Shown here one piece after another: positions 54,564 through 63,960 of a stretch of DNA of 64,000 bases; position 1 is the first letter of the stretch; the number at the start of each line of letters is the position of its first letter. The DNA is taken from positions 1 through 64,000 of the forward strand of contig JAUCQB010000217.1 of NCBI GenBank assembly GCA_030372985.1, read 5' to 3'. The position numbers and the translations under genes were made by a program. This stretch comes from Phycisphaerae bacterium (lineage in GTDB: Bacteria; Planctomycetota; Phycisphaerae; UBA1845; PWPN01). The notes under the pieces were generated by a model, which worked only from the letters and a program-made list of their open reading frames with translations, did no database searches and had not been told where the DNA came from.

Positions 54564-55306
54564 TGTCACGAATGGTCTGGTCTGTTCTAGGGGTCTGCCT
54601 GTTGGCCTCAGAGGCCGCCGCACAGAGTTCGTCGCTGTGGCGGATCCCGCCGCCGGAGCATCGCCTGCAAGCGGAAATGGGAACGCCGGGTATCGCGCCC
54701 GGGGGTTTTGCGGCCGTCCCTCCCAGGGAAGAGGCCACCCCGGCCACGCGATCCATCGAGGCGGTTTCGCTGATTGCCATTCCCCGCACGGCGCCGCGCA
54801 AGTTCCGGCCTCACGACCTGGTCACCATCATTGTGAAGCAGAAGAAGTCGTACGAGTCGGAAGCCAAGATGGATACCGAGAGGAAATGGAATATCAACGG
54901 CAAACTGAGTGAATGGTTTCGCTTCTACGAGGATCACAAGCTTGGTACCGACCAGCTACCGAGAGGGGAGCCGGGTTTCAAGTTCAAGTTCAACAACAAA
55001 TACGAAAACGACGGCGAGAACGAGCGGGAAGACAAGTTCGAGACCCGGATCCAGGCCAAGGTCGTGGACGTGAAGCCCAACGGCAACCTGGTGCTTGAAG
55101 CCCACCAGCAGGAGACGCACGACGAGGAAGTCATTGATCTGACGTTGACGGGCATCTGCCGCAGCGAGGATGTGACGCCAGCGAACACCATCCTGAGCAC
55201 GCAGGTCGCGGAAATGGTCCTCGTCGAGAAGAACAGCGGTGCTCTGCGTGATGCGACTCAGCGAGGCTGGATTCCCCGACTGCTCGACTGGGCGAAGCCC
55301 TTCTGA
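54563..55306 (+). CDS. flgH: Flagellar L-ring protein FlgH
   Basis: 247 residues. FlgH features are RKFRPHDLVTIIVKQKKSY, the long GENEREDKFETRIQAKVVDV region and the end of the protein MVLVEKNSGALRDATQRGW. It forms the outer-membrane bushing around the rod. FlgH is normally a lipoprotein; here the signal MSRMVWSVLGVCLLAS is followed by EAAAQSS and the only Cys is in LGVC, a poor lipobox, so it seems to be a type I secreted protein. The start codon overlaps the flgA stop (TGATG). Confidence 0.88.
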   Translation: MSRMVWSVLGVCLLASEAAAQSSSLWRIPPPEHRLQAEMGTPGIAPGGFAAVPPREEATPATRSIEAVSLIAIPRTAPRKFRPHDLVTIIVKQKKSYESEAKMDTERKWNINGKLSEWFRFYEDHKLGTDQLPRGEPGFKFKFNNKYENDGENEREDKFETRIQAKVVDVKPNGNLVLEAHQQETHDEEVIDLTLTGICRSEDVTPANTILSTQVAEMVLVEKNSGALRDATQRGWIPRLLDWAKPF

Positions 55307-55374
55307 CGAGACCGGAGAATCGCGATGAAAGGGTCCGAACGCAGCGGGTGGAAGCGAAGTTGAGAGAGCCAGTT

Positions 55375-56550
55375 ATGACAGGCAACAGAATGGCATCCCG
55401 GTTGCTGGCGGCGGCGCTGATTGTGGGTCTGGTTGCGCCTGCCGCTGTGGCGGTCAAGATCGGCGACATCACGCATCTGCAGGGCTCGCGGGTCAACCGC
55501 CTGGTGGGCTACGGGCTGGTGGTTGGCCTGGCCGGCACGGGCGACGGCGGCAACTACGTGCCCGCGATGCAGGCCCTGGCCAAGGCCCACGATCGTTTCG
55601 CCAATCCGGTCGTCACCCTTGAAGAGCTGAAGAATGTCAAGAACGTGGCCATTGTCCTGGTGGAGGCGTCTCTGCCGCAGGACGGGGCGCGGGAAGGTGA
55701 GCGGGTCGACGTGCAGGCCAGCAGCATCGGGGCGGCCAAAAGTCTGCAGGGCGGCCGCTTGCTGATCACACCGCTGGTTGGTCCCCATCCACAGGACACG
55801 CGCGGGGTCATGGCCCTGGCTTCTGGTCCGCTGCACATCGAAGATCCCGCCCTCCCGACCGTCGCCAAGATCGTGCAGGGGGCGACGCTCGAACAGGACT
55901 GGATCCACAACTACATCGCCATCGGCAAGGAACTGGCCATCGCGCGAAACCTGGGTGGCAATCAGAGCCTGGCATGGCTCCGTCCCAATGACCCGTACGT
56001 CACGCTGGTCATTGATGAAAGCGTGGCCGGATGGGGCGTGGCCAACACCATCGCCCAGGCGATCAACGCCGATGTGGCAATCATCGCGGGTGCGGCCGAC
56101 GATCCCGGCAGCCAGATCGCCGTGGCCTGCGATCCGCGAACAGTTGCGGTTCGCCTTCCGGAAGCGGAACGAAACGACCCGGCGGCGTTTCTGGCCCGGC
56201 TGGAGGTCCTCGATCTCTTCATGCAGTTTGCCGAGGCCCGGGTCACGATCAACCGCAGGACGGGCACCATCGTGATGACCGGCGACGTGGAAATTGCCCC
56301 GGCGGTCATTTCTCACAAGGGCCTGACGGTCGAGACATTGGTGCCCGAGCCTCCTCCGACGCTTGAGAACCCTAGGGTGGTCAGACAGGAATTCATCGGT
56401 CTGGACCCTGGTCACAAGGGCGGCGCGAAACTGGCCGATTTGCTCGACGCCCTGAACCGGCTGCAGGTGCCAGCTGCCGACAAGATCGCGATCATCGATC
56501 AACTGAAGAAGACGGGCAAGCTGTACGCGACGGTGGTTGAGGAACAGTAG
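55375..56550 (+). CDS. flgI: Flagellar P-ring protein FlgI
   Basis: 391 residues from ATG 55375 (ATG 55390 also possible). The signal peptide is LLAAALIVGLVAPAAVA, followed by the signature VKIGDITHLQGSRVNRLVGY and GYGLVVGLAGTGDGG. It makes the ring around the rod in the peptidoglycan layer. The last ~60 residues (KGGAKLADLLDALNRLQVP, then DKIAIIDQLKKTGKLYA) are the typical end. With FlgH it argues for a diderm envelope. Confidence 0.95.
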   Translation: MTGNRMASRLLAAALIVGLVAPAAVAVKIGDITHLQGSRVNRLVGYGLVVGLAGTGDGGNYVPAMQALAKAHDRFANPVVTLEELKNVKNVAIVLVEASLPQDGAREGERVDVQASSIGAAKSLQGGRLLITPLVGPHPQDTRGVMALASGPLHIEDPALPTVAKIVQGATLEQDWIHNYIAIGKELAIARNLGGNQSLAWLRPNDPYVTLVIDESVAGWGVANTIAQAINADVAIIAGAADDPGSQIAVACDPRTVAVRLPEAERNDPAAFLARLEVLDLFMQFAEARVTINRRTGTIVMTGDVEIAPAVISHKGLTVETLVPEPPPTLENPRVVRQEFIGLDPGHKGGAKLADLLDALNRLQVPAADKIAIIDQLKKTGKLYATVVEEQ

Positions 56551-56601
56551 GCGATCGCGGGGAAACCCGGACGGCGAGGCCGTCCGCGAGGAACCGAACG
56601 A

Positions 56602-56904
56602 ATGAGCGATTTGCGAGTGACTTCCGTGCTTCAGGCCCCGCCGCACGCAACGGCCGCGGCCACGAACGACCGTCCCCGACTGCGCAAGGCCGTGGGTGAG
56701 GTGGTCAGTGCGACCTTCTACGGACCGATGCTCCGAATCGCCCGCAACAGCACCATCGAGGGGAAATACGGTCACGGCGGTCGCGGGGAGAAGATCTTCC
56801 AGGCCCAACTGGACCAGGAGTTCCTGAATCTTGCGGGCAGCCGCATGCGCAACAGCCTGACCGAGGCGATTTACAGACGACTGGCCGGCGGAAAGGAAGA
56901 ATGA
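56602..56904 (+). CDS. flgJ: FlgJ-type rod-binding protein, no muramidase domain
   Basis: 100 residues, equal to only the N-terminal rod-cap domain of FlgJ: VVSATFYGPMLRIARNS and ARNSTIEGKYGHGGRGEKIF then FQAQLDQEFLNLAGSRM. The C-terminal N-acetylmuramidase domain of enterobacterial FlgJ is absent, as in many spirochaetes and alphaproteobacteria, where a separate enzyme cuts peptidoglycan. It overlaps flgN by four bases (ATGA). Confidence 0.85.
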   Translation: MSDLRVTSVLQAPPHATAAATNDRPRLRKAVGEVVSATFYGPMLRIARNSTIEGKYGHGGRGEKIFQAQLDQEFLNLAGSRMRNSLTEAIYRRLAGGKEE

Positions 56905-57428
56905 CCGTGGCGCAGACGAAACCGGACAACCTGGCAAGAGAGCTCGTTCGACTGTTGAACGAGATGTCGCGGCTTCATGACGAGCTAACCGCGCTGATGC
57001 GCGACAAGCTGGAGGCAATGCGCCGGGCGGACAGCAACATGATCGAGTCGATCACCGCCCGCGAGTCGGTCCTTGCCGGCCGTCTGGCCGAGCGAGAGGG
57101 GCTTCGCCGGGACCTCGTCCGCAACATTCTTCGCGGGCTTGGAACGGCTTCCCGCAAGCCGCAAACCGTTCGGATGACGGAACTGGCCGAGTGTTTTGCC
57201 GAGCCGACCCGGAGTCAGATTCTCGTGGCAACGACCGGCCTGCGAGTGAGGCTGGAGGAGATCGAGCGGATCAGCACCACCACAAGAATGATCACCACGG
57301 AGATGCTCCGCCACATGGGAGCAATCATCGAGGTGATGACGTCGGGCGGGCCGGCAACCGGCGTCTACTCGCGGGCGGGAGGCCGGGAAACTTCCGGCCG
57401 GGCGAACGTGTTCGAGGCGGTAGGGTGA
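56901..57428 (+). CDS. flgN: FlgN-like flagellar export chaperone
   Basis: 175 residues, mostly helical and without enzyme motifs: ELVRLLNEMSRLHDELTALM and ESVLAGRLAEREGLRRDLV are long amphipathic helices. The position directly before flgK, the size and the helix pattern match FlgN, which binds FlgK and FlgL before export. The start overlaps flgJ (ATGA) and the stop is three bases before flgK. The family diverges quickly, so context carries most of the weight. Confidence 0.8.
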   Translation: MTVAQTKPDNLARELVRLLNEMSRLHDELTALMRDKLEAMRRADSNMIESITARESVLAGRLAEREGLRRDLVRNILRGLGTASRKPQTVRMTELAECFAEPTRSQILVATTGLRVRLEEIERISTTTRMITTEMLRHMGAIIEVMTSGGPATGVYSRAGGRETSGRANVFEAVG

Positions 57429-57431
57429 AAC

Positions 57432-59147
57432 ATGGGTCTGGTGAACGGTGCATTGCAGATCGGCAAGACGGCGCTTCTGGCGTATCAGAGCGCGTTGCAG
57501 GTGACCGGCAACAACATTGCCAATGCCGGCAGCTCCGTCTACACGCGCCAGACTCCCGTGCTTCATCCCGTCATCGGCGGGACGATTCCCGAGGGCTTCA
57601 TGCCCGGGGGCGGCGTGGCCCTTGCGGATCTGCGACGCAACGTCGACGAATCGCTGATGAACCGGTTGCGCACCGCGACCAGCCAGATGGCCATGGTCAC
57701 CGTTCAGCAGCAGAACATCGGCCGCATTGAAGGCACGATGAATGAACTGAGCGAGGTCGACCTCTCCACGCTGCTCCAGCAGTTTTTTAACTCCTTCAGC
57801 GCGCTGCAGAACGACCCGCAGAGCCTGGGGCAGCGAGACATCGTCTTGAACGCCGCCGACTCGCTGATCTCCGCGCTTCATCGGCAACGGACCGAGGTCC
57901 TGGCTCTTCGGGACGAATTGAATTCCCAGATTCAGCGGGACGCGGAAACGGCTGCCGACCTGATCGAGAACATCCGCGACCTGAACGTGCGAATCGTGGC
58001 GATGGAGGGGGGAGGTCAATTCGGGGCCAATGCCCTGAGGGATCAGCGGGACCAGTATCTGTCCGAGCTTTCGGAAATCATACAGATCCAGGTGCGCGAG
58101 CAGCCTGACGGCAGCATCAACGTCTACGTCGGCAACGACCTGCTCATTCAGGGCGGCATGAGTCGAGGCGTGATGTGCACGCTCGACAACACCGACGGCA
58201 TCATCCGTGCCACGGTCCGGTTTGCGGACAACGGCGGGACGGTGACCCTGTGGGGAGGGCGATTGGCCGGTCTCCAGACCGCCAGGGACGAGCAAGTCCT
58301 GCCGCATATTGAGCAGCTCGACGGTCTTGCGGCAGCCCTGATTCAGGAAGTCAACAAAATTCATGCCTCCGGCCAGGGCCTGTCGAACGGCGGATGGTTC
58401 ACCGAAGTCGACGGGACCTGCGACGTTGATGATGCGAACCTGGCCCTGAACGACGGTCAGATCGGTCTGGACCTGGTGCCGCGAAACGGCTCGTTCCTGA
58501 TCACCCTGACCGATTCGACCGGCGTCGCGACGACCACGACGATCACCGTTGATCTCGACGGCATCGGGGCCGACGATTCCTTGAATTCCCTGGCCGCGAA
58601 AATCAACGCGAGCGTCGCGAGCGTCACCGCGACCGTGATCTCGGATCACCGGCTGGAGCTTGCCGCGGCCGACGGTTACACGATGACCTTTGCTGAGGAC
58701 ACTTCGTACGTTCTGGCAGCGCTAGGAATCAACACCTTCTTCACCGGCTCGGACGCGATGGACATCGGCATCAACCAGATGCTGCTCGAAGAACCGGCCC
58801 GGCTGGCCGCGGCCACCGACCGCACGCCGGGAGACGGAACCAACGCCGCAAGGCTGGCGGCCCTCGGCAATGAACCCATCGCGGGGATTCGCAACCAGAG
58901 CCTGATCGAGTTCTACAACCTGATCGTCAATGACGTGGCGGTCAAAGGGGCGGCGGCCAAGGCCAGCGTCGAGGCCCATGATGCAGTGACCACGTCTTTG
59001 TCGACACAGCGGGAGTCGATCAGCGGGGTGAGTCTCGATGAGGAGACCATCATGCTGCTCAAGCTGGAGCGGTCGTTTCAGGGGGCCGCAAGGTTCACCT
59101 CGGTGGTGGATCAATTGATTGAGGAAATGCTGGGTTTGCTGGGATAG
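57432..59147 (+). CDS. flgK: Flagellar hook-filament junction protein 1
   Basis: 571 residues. The N-terminus ALLAYQSALQVTGNNIANAGS is the axial-protein signature, with VYTRQTPVL after it; the C-terminus ISGVSLDEETIMLLKLERSFQGAARF is typical FlgK. The insert ITVDLDGIGADDSLNSLAAKIN near residue 375 is a flagellin hook-IN-like motif, also seen in FlgL and the flagellin here. It joins hook and filament. It starts three bases after flgN and is followed by flgL. Confidence 0.94.
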   Translation: MGLVNGALQIGKTALLAYQSALQVTGNNIANAGSSVYTRQTPVLHPVIGGTIPEGFMPGGGVALADLRRNVDESLMNRLRTATSQMAMVTVQQQNIGRIEGTMNELSEVDLSTLLQQFFNSFSALQNDPQSLGQRDIVLNAADSLISALHRQRTEVLALRDELNSQIQRDAETAADLIENIRDLNVRIVAMEGGGQFGANALRDQRDQYLSELSEIIQIQVREQPDGSINVYVGNDLLIQGGMSRGVMCTLDNTDGIIRATVRFADNGGTVTLWGGRLAGLQTARDEQVLPHIEQLDGLAAALIQEVNKIHASGQGLSNGGWFTEVDGTCDVDDANLALNDGQIGLDLVPRNGSFLITLTDSTGVATTTTITVDLDGIGADDSLNSLAAKINASVASVTATVISDHRLELAAADGYTMTFAEDTSYVLAALGINTFFTGSDAMDIGINQMLLEEPARLAAATDRTPGDGTNAARLAALGNEPIAGIRNQSLIEFYNLIVNDVAVKGAAAKASVEAHDAVTTSLSTQRESISGVSLDEETIMLLKLERSFQGAARFTSVVDQLIEEMLGLLG

Positions 59148-59213
59148 AAGGAAGGATATGGCCGCCTTCGCGGACAGCGCGGCGGCGTGAACCGCAAATG
59201 GCGGACTGAGCTC

Positions 59214-61178
59214 ATGGCGATATCAGGGATCAACATCACCAGAACGAGCTTCAACCTGCAGACGCTCTCGCTGCTGGACTCTCTGCGTCAGAATACGTTG
59301 AAGATCTTTCTCGAGCAGAACCGGCTCGCGACGGGCAACAAGATCACCGCCCCCAGCGACGATCCCGCCGGCGGCGGAATGGCGGTCCGGATGACCGAGA
59401 TCCTGGAGCGTCAGGAGCAGATTCTCAGCAATATCAAGTATGCCGACGGTTTCCTCTCCGCGAGCGACGGCGCCGTCGGCGAAATCAGCCAGTTGCTGAC
59501 CGACGCCCACTCCATCGCCCTGGAAATGGTCAACAGCTTCAGCAGCCAGGATGAACGCGACTCCATGGCCGAGGTGGTTCAGAGCATCATCCACGAGCTG
59601 GTGATGGTGGGTAATCGCACTTACGGCGATGTCTATCTCTTCGGCGGACGGCAGATTGACTCGGTTCCATTCACCGAAGAATACGGCGGGGTCGTCTACA
59701 ACGGCGACGTCCAGTCTCTGACCTCGCACGTCGATCGCTTCCTGGACGCCCGGTTCAACGTGTCCGGTGACGAGTTGTTCGGTTCACTCAGCGGGAAGGT
59801 GGCCGGGTGGGTGGACCTTGATCCGTCGCTGACCGATGACACCCGGCTCGTCGACACGGGCGGAACGACCGGCCAGGGAATCGACGCGAGCGGGCTGCTG
59901 CGCATCTCGCTGGATGTCCCGGCGGTCAGCTTCACCGTGGATTTGAGCGATGCCGACACGGTCGGAGACGTGATCGAGATGATGAACGGCGCCGCGGCCC
60001 AGGCCGGGCTCAACGTCGGCCCCGGGTTGGATTTCAACGCTTCGTACAACGCAAGCCTGAACGGTTTCCAGATCGACGTCGGTGCGGGGAACGTGAGTGT
60101 GCAAGACGTCGGCGGCGGCGTAACGGGCCGCGACCTGGGCATCATCGGCACGGCGGCCGGAAGCATCGTTGGGGCCGACCTCCAACCCAAACTCGTTCCC
60201 ATGACCACTGTCGCCTCACTGTTCGGCGGCGCAGGCGCGAGTCTCGGTTCGATCATCATCACCAATGACACGCTCGCCGCCACCATCGACTTGAGCGGCG
60301 CGACGACCGTCCAGGACGTCCTCAACGCCATCAATAGCGCGGGGGTCAAGGTCAGGGCCCAGATCAACGAGGCCGGCGACGGCATTGACGTCATCAACCT
60401 CGTGTCCGGTCTGGAAATGCGCATCGGCGAAGCCGGCGACGGGACGGGCACCGCCGAAGTGCTGGGCATTCGCTCGATGTATGCCGACACGCCGCTGAGC
60501 GCATTGAACAACGGCCAGGGCGTCGAGTTTCGCGAAGGTCGGAACGACCTGCTCATTACCGCCAAGGACGGCAGCAGTTTCAACGTCAACCTCGACGGAT
60601 CGGTTACCGTGCAGGACGTCCTTGATCGGATGAACGCCGCCGCCACTGCCGCGGGCGTGGCAGTCGCCGCCTCGCTCGCCCTAACCGGGAACGGCATCCG
60701 GCTGGTAGATAACACCGGCGGCGCCGGGACCTTCAGCGTCAGCCGGGCGGACTTGTCGCCGGCGATCGACGGGCTGGGGCTGGAGAAGAGCACCTCCGGC
60801 AACGAGATCGTCGGCGATGACGTGAACGGGATCGAGCCGGACAGCGTGTTCAGCGCCCTGATTGAACTCTACCAGGCCCTGGTGACGGGCGGCCCGGATG
60901 CCGAACAGCGCATCACCACTGCGGGGGCACGGATTCGCGAATTCATCGACCACACCACCCGCGTGCAGGGCCGCGTCGGCGCCCGGTCTCAGACCATGCG
61001 AACCCGCCTGGAACTGACCGAAGACGCCGTCGTGGCCACGCAAGCCCTGCTGAGCGAGGTCAAAGATCTCGACTACACCGAGGCGATCACGCGCTTTCAG
61101 CAGGCCCAGACGATCTTGCAGGCGAACCTGATGACCGGCGCGAGGCTGATGGAGCTGTCGCTCATGGACTACATCTAG
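59214..61178 (+). CDS. flgL: Flagellar hook-filament junction protein 3, long form
   Basis: 654 residues from ATG 59214, about twice the usual ~300-350. The N-terminus has FLEQNRLATGNKITAPSDDP, the flagellin/FlgL D0-D1 signature, and the C-terminus RMRTRLELTEDAVVAT-like helix (TMRTRLELTEDAVVA) plus YTEAITRFQQAQTILQANL. The extra ~320 residues in the middle hold three hook-IN-like repeats, near 244, 357 and 458, each with V-x-D-V-hydrophobic-x2-(I/M)N. These form surface domains. It caps the hook end and starts the filament. Confidence 0.92.
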   Translation: MAISGINITRTSFNLQTLSLLDSLRQNTLKIFLEQNRLATGNKITAPSDDPAGGGMAVRMTEILERQEQILSNIKYADGFLSASDGAVGEISQLLTDAHSIALEMVNSFSSQDERDSMAEVVQSIIHELVMVGNRTYGDVYLFGGRQIDSVPFTEEYGGVVYNGDVQSLTSHVDRFLDARFNVSGDELFGSLSGKVAGWVDLDPSLTDDTRLVDTGGTTGQGIDASGLLRISLDVPAVSFTVDLSDADTVGDVIEMMNGAAAQAGLNVGPGLDFNASYNASLNGFQIDVGAGNVSVQDVGGGVTGRDLGIIGTAAGSIVGADLQPKLVPMTTVASLFGGAGASLGSIIITNDTLAATIDLSGATTVQDVLNAINSAGVKVRAQINEAGDGIDVINLVSGLEMRIGEAGDGTGTAEVLGIRSMYADTPLSALNNGQGVEFREGRNDLLITAKDGSSFNVNLDGSVTVQDVLDRMNAAATAAGVAVAASLALTGNGIRLVDNTGGAGTFSVSRADLSPAIDGLGLEKSTSGNEIVGDDVNGIEPDSVFSALIELYQALVTGGPDAEQRITTAGARIREFIDHTTRVQGRVGARSQTMRTRLELTEDAVVATQALLSEVKDLDYTEAITRFQQAQTILQANLMTGARLMELSLMDYI

Positions 61179-61463
61179 CCGGCGCACGTTGTGCCGGACG
61201 AGGGCGGGCGAGGCGGGTGGGGACCGGAAGCGGAGGCGGGATGAGGCAGATCGGGTTGCTGTACCGACCCAGCAGCGGCCCGAAGTCGTGATTGCCCGGC
61301 AACGGTAAGCCGGGTCGCGTTCAGGATGACGCAGGTCGTTCTCCTGCAACTGGAGGTGGTCGGACGCACCGGTGGAACGGACGTTACGGATGACGCCGGC
61401 CGGTCGCCGACATGCGAGAGAACGGCCAATCACTTGGAATGGGTCGAGATGAGGAGCGTCGCG

Positions 61464-61916
61464 ATGATGATCCAAACGTCGCGTTTTGGACCGCTGGAGG
61501 TGGATGAGGAACGGCTGATCCGTTTCGAGAAGGGAATCCTGGGCTTCCCGGATCAGCATGACTACGCCCTGATTCAGACGGCCGAGGACAGCGGGTTCTA
61601 CTGGTTGCAGGCCGTGGATCGGGCGGAACTGGCGTTCGTGGTATGTGATCCGCGTCTGTTCATCCCGGATTACGTGGTTCCGGTGAAGCTGGAGGAGCTG
61701 ACCCAGATCGGCCTGACGGATCCGTCGGCGGCCCAGGTGTTTACCATCGTCAATAAGGTGGAGAGCATCCTGACCGGCAACCTCCAGGGACCGCTCGTGG
61801 TCAACATCGAGACACGCCAGGCCAAGCAGTTGGTGTTGTCCGATCGCCGGTACTCGACACGCCATCCGCTGATGAATCTCAGCCGGAAGCCCGAGGCCGT
61901 GAGCAAGACGGCCTGA
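61464..61916 (+). CDS. fliW: Flagellar assembly factor FliW
   Basis: 150 residues. ATG 61464 is seven bases after GAGGAG; the open frame runs further 5' but is not conserved. FliW marks are RFEKGILGFPDQHDYALI and LTDPSAAQVFTIVN. FliW binds flagellin or CsrA: when flagellin is exported, freed FliW takes CsrA off the flagellin mRNA. Its neighbours csrA and flagellin are its two partners. The C-terminal extension after YSTRHPLMNL is short. Confidence 0.94.
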   Translation: MMIQTSRFGPLEVDEERLIRFEKGILGFPDQHDYALIQTAEDSGFYWLQAVDRAELAFVVCDPRLFIPDYVVPVKLEELTQIGLTDPSAAQVFTIVNKVESILTGNLQGPLVVNIETRQAKQLVLSDRRYSTRHPLMNLSRKPEAVSKTA

Positions 61917-62149
61917 CCCGCGCCGCCGGGCCGGGAGACGGGGTACCTGTTCCGCGGGGACCCCGTATGGTACGCTACAGTTCCGGCCTGAGCGGATGCG
62001 GTGACGTCGGCTGCTTGACACGCGAGGAATGTGGTGATCCGCTCGCCGAGCGCACCCACAAGCCGTCTGCCAACCGAGAGGCGGCGCCTCGATCGTTGGA
62101 CAAGCAGATTATTCATGAAGCATCGGCATGGCCAAGGAAGGAGCCGAGG

Positions 62150-62401
62150 ATGTTGGTGCTATCCAGACAGCGAGATCAGACAATCATGATCGGCGATGAT
62201 ATCGAGATCACGGTTGTTGATATTCGCGGTGACAAAGTGCGGCTCGGGATCAACGCGCCGTCGCAGATCCCGGTCCACCGTAAGGAAGTATACGAAGCGA
62301 TCAAGAGGGAGAATCGCGCGGCCGCGAGCGTGAAGCCGGAAGACATTGCCAACGTGGCCGGCACGCCTGCGAATCATTCGGGAGCTTCAAAGGAGAGGTA
62401 G
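62150..62401 (+). CDS. csrA: Carbon storage regulator, RNA-binding translational repressor
   Basis: 83 residues from ATG 62150, shortly after AAGGAAGGAG. MLVLSRQRDQTIMIGDDIEI is the classic start; GDKVRLGINAP and IPVHRKEVYEAI complete the dimeric beta-fold, with RNA-contacting Arg residues in LVLSRQRD and VHRKE. A tail of ~20 residues follows. It binds GGA loops near ribosome sites. Here the flagellin leader downstream holds a fitting hairpin (62486-62501). Confidence 0.95.
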   Translation: MLVLSRQRDQTIMIGDDIEITVVDIRGDKVRLGINAPSQIPVHRKEVYEAIKRENRAAASVKPEDIANVAGTPANHSGASKER

Positions 62402-62450
62402 GGGCGAAGTATCCGCGGCCACGGGCCCCCGGACAAGGCCCTCGCGGGAC

Positions 62451-62472
62451 GATCCGTCGGGCAAAACGGATC
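62451..62472 (+). promoter_or_regulatory. 7-bp hairpin in the flagellin leader
   Basis: GATCCGT (62451-62457) and ACGGATC (62466-62472) pair perfectly around the loop CGGGCAAA. It lies 14 bases upstream of the GGA hairpin next to the start codon. Its loop has no GGA. It may stabilise the mRNA or end the csrA message in part; no T-run follows. Confidence 0.45.
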
Positions 62473-62485
62473 TGGTAGCCAAGAT

Positions 62486-62501
62486 CAATCAAGGAGGATT
62501 G
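62486..62501 (+). promoter_or_regulatory. CsrA operator hairpin over the flagellin ribosome-binding site
   Basis: CAATC (62486-62490) and GATTG (62497-62501) form a perfect 5-bp stem around the hexaloop AAGGAG. The loop contains both the Shine-Dalgarno and the GGA that CsrA needs in a six-base loop. The flagellin ATG is at 62506. CsrA binding would cover the ribosome site, as shown for hag in Bacillus subtilis. Confidence 0.75.
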
Positions 62502-62505
62502 CAAA

Positions 62506-63960
62506 ATGGCTAGGATCAACACGAACGTACCGGCCATTGTCGCTCAGAGGACTCTGCGCCAGTCTCAGAGGGAACTCCAGGTCTCCCTGGAACGGCTTTC
62601 CAGCGGCCTGCGAATCAACCGGGGCGCGGACGACCCGGCCGGGCTGATCAGTTCAGAGCTGCTGCGAGCCGAAATTTCGGGCATCGAGAAATCCATCAGC
62701 AATTCCCAGCGGGCCATCAACATCATCGCGACGGCGGAAGCCTCGCTCAATGAAGTGGCCTCTTTGCTGACCGACATTCAGGGACTCATCGTCGAGATCG
62801 CCAATGACGCGGCGATGTCGGAGGACGAGAAGCAGGCCAACCAGTTGCAGATCAACTCGGCGATCGAGTCGATCACCCGCATCGCCAACACCGCGTCGTT
62901 CGCCGGTCGGAAGCTGATCAACGGCGAGTTGGACTACATTACCAGCGGCATCGACCCGACCATGATCGGCACGTTGACGGTTCATCGCTGCCAGTTCGGG
63001 ACGTCCAGCTACATTCCCGTGGACGTCGCGGTCACCGTGTCGGCTCAGCACGCCCAGCTTCAGGTTCGCAACAGCGCGATCCCCAATAGTGTCAACGTGG
63101 AAATCCGCGGCTCGATCGGAACCACCGTGCTCAGCTTCACCTCCGGCACATCGGTTACCGATATCATGGCGGCGGTCAATCGAGAGAGCCAGGCGAGCGG
63201 CGTTGAGGCGGTGTACATCAACAGCGCGAATCCGGCGAGCGGCATGGCGTTCCAGAGCATCGGCTTCGGCTCCGATGAGTTTGTTGAGGTGACCCTGCTG
63301 CCGGGCAGCGGCGATCTGACGCTCTACCAGCCGGATGGCACGCCGCAGTCGTCGAGTACCATGCGGTCAATCGGACGCGACGCCGTTGCGAGCATCAACG
63401 GGGCGCAAGTCATTGGTCGCGGCCTGGATCTCAACCTCCAGACCCGCACCCTGGAACTCAGTCTCACGCTGGATAACGACTTCGGGATCGGATCCACGAC
63501 CTTCGCGGTCACCGGCGGAGGCGCCCTCTTCCAGCTTGGCCCGGACGTCAACACCAATCAGCAAGTGAACATGGGCATCCAGTCGGTTGCGGCCTCGCGG
63601 CTCGGCAATCCGCTCGTGGGCTACCTGAGCCAGGTGATGTCAAGCCAGGCGTTCGATCCGACGAGAAGCCTGGCCAACGCGAATACCGCGTCGCAGATCG
63701 TCAATGAAGCCAACCGGCAGGTGTCGGTGCTCCGCGGACGACTGGGGGCCTTCGAGCGCAACACCCTGCAGACCAACATTCGCTCACTGGAGGTCACCAT
63801 GGAGAACCTCATATCGAGCGAGTCTGCCATCCGTGACGCCGACTTCGCGCATGAGACCTCGCAGTTGACGCGTAATCAGATACTGGTCAGCGCGGGGACC
63901 AGCGTCCTGGCACTGGCGAACTCGAGTTCGCAAAGCGTTCTCGCGTTGCTCGGCGGTTGA
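62506..63960 (+). CDS. fliC: Flagellin
   Basis: 484 residues. The N-terminal D0/D1 helices (RQSQRELQVSLERLSSGLRI, NRGADDPAGLISSELLRAE) and the C-terminal end (ESAIRDADFAHETSQLTRNQ, then SQSVLALLGG) are diagnostic. The middle domain (residues ~150-370) is an insert with a hook-IN-like motif near 215-240 (SGTSVTDIMAAVNRESQAS). It polymerises into the filament. The leader contains a CsrA-type hairpin over the ribosome site, with csrA and fliW just upstream. Confidence 0.96.
   Translation: MARINTNVPAIVAQRTLRQSQRELQVSLERLSSGLRINRGADDPAGLISSELLRAEISGIEKSISNSQRAINIIATAEASLNEVASLLTDIQGLIVEIANDAAMSEDEKQANQLQINSAIESITRIANTASFAGRKLINGELDYITSGIDPTMIGTLTVHRCQFGTSSYIPVDVAVTVSAQHAQLQVRNSAIPNSVNVEIRGSIGTTVLSFTSGTSVTDIMAAVNRESQASGVEAVYINSANPASGMAFQSIGFGSDEFVEVTLLPGSGDLTLYQPDGTPQSSSTMRSIGRDAVASINGAQVIGRGLDLNLQTRTLELSLTLDNDFGIGSTTFAVTGGGALFQLGPDVNTNQQVNMGIQSVAASRLGNPLVGYLSQVMSSQAFDPTRSLANANTASQIVNEANRQVSVLRGRLGAFERNTLQTNIRSLEVTMENLISSESAIRDADFAHETSQLTRNQILVSAGTSVLALANSSSQSVLALLGG

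Noticed and set aside
61179..61200. Rho-independent terminator after flgL
   Set aside because: GCAC/GTGC and CCG/CGG can pair around GTT, but the stem is bulged and no T-run follows.
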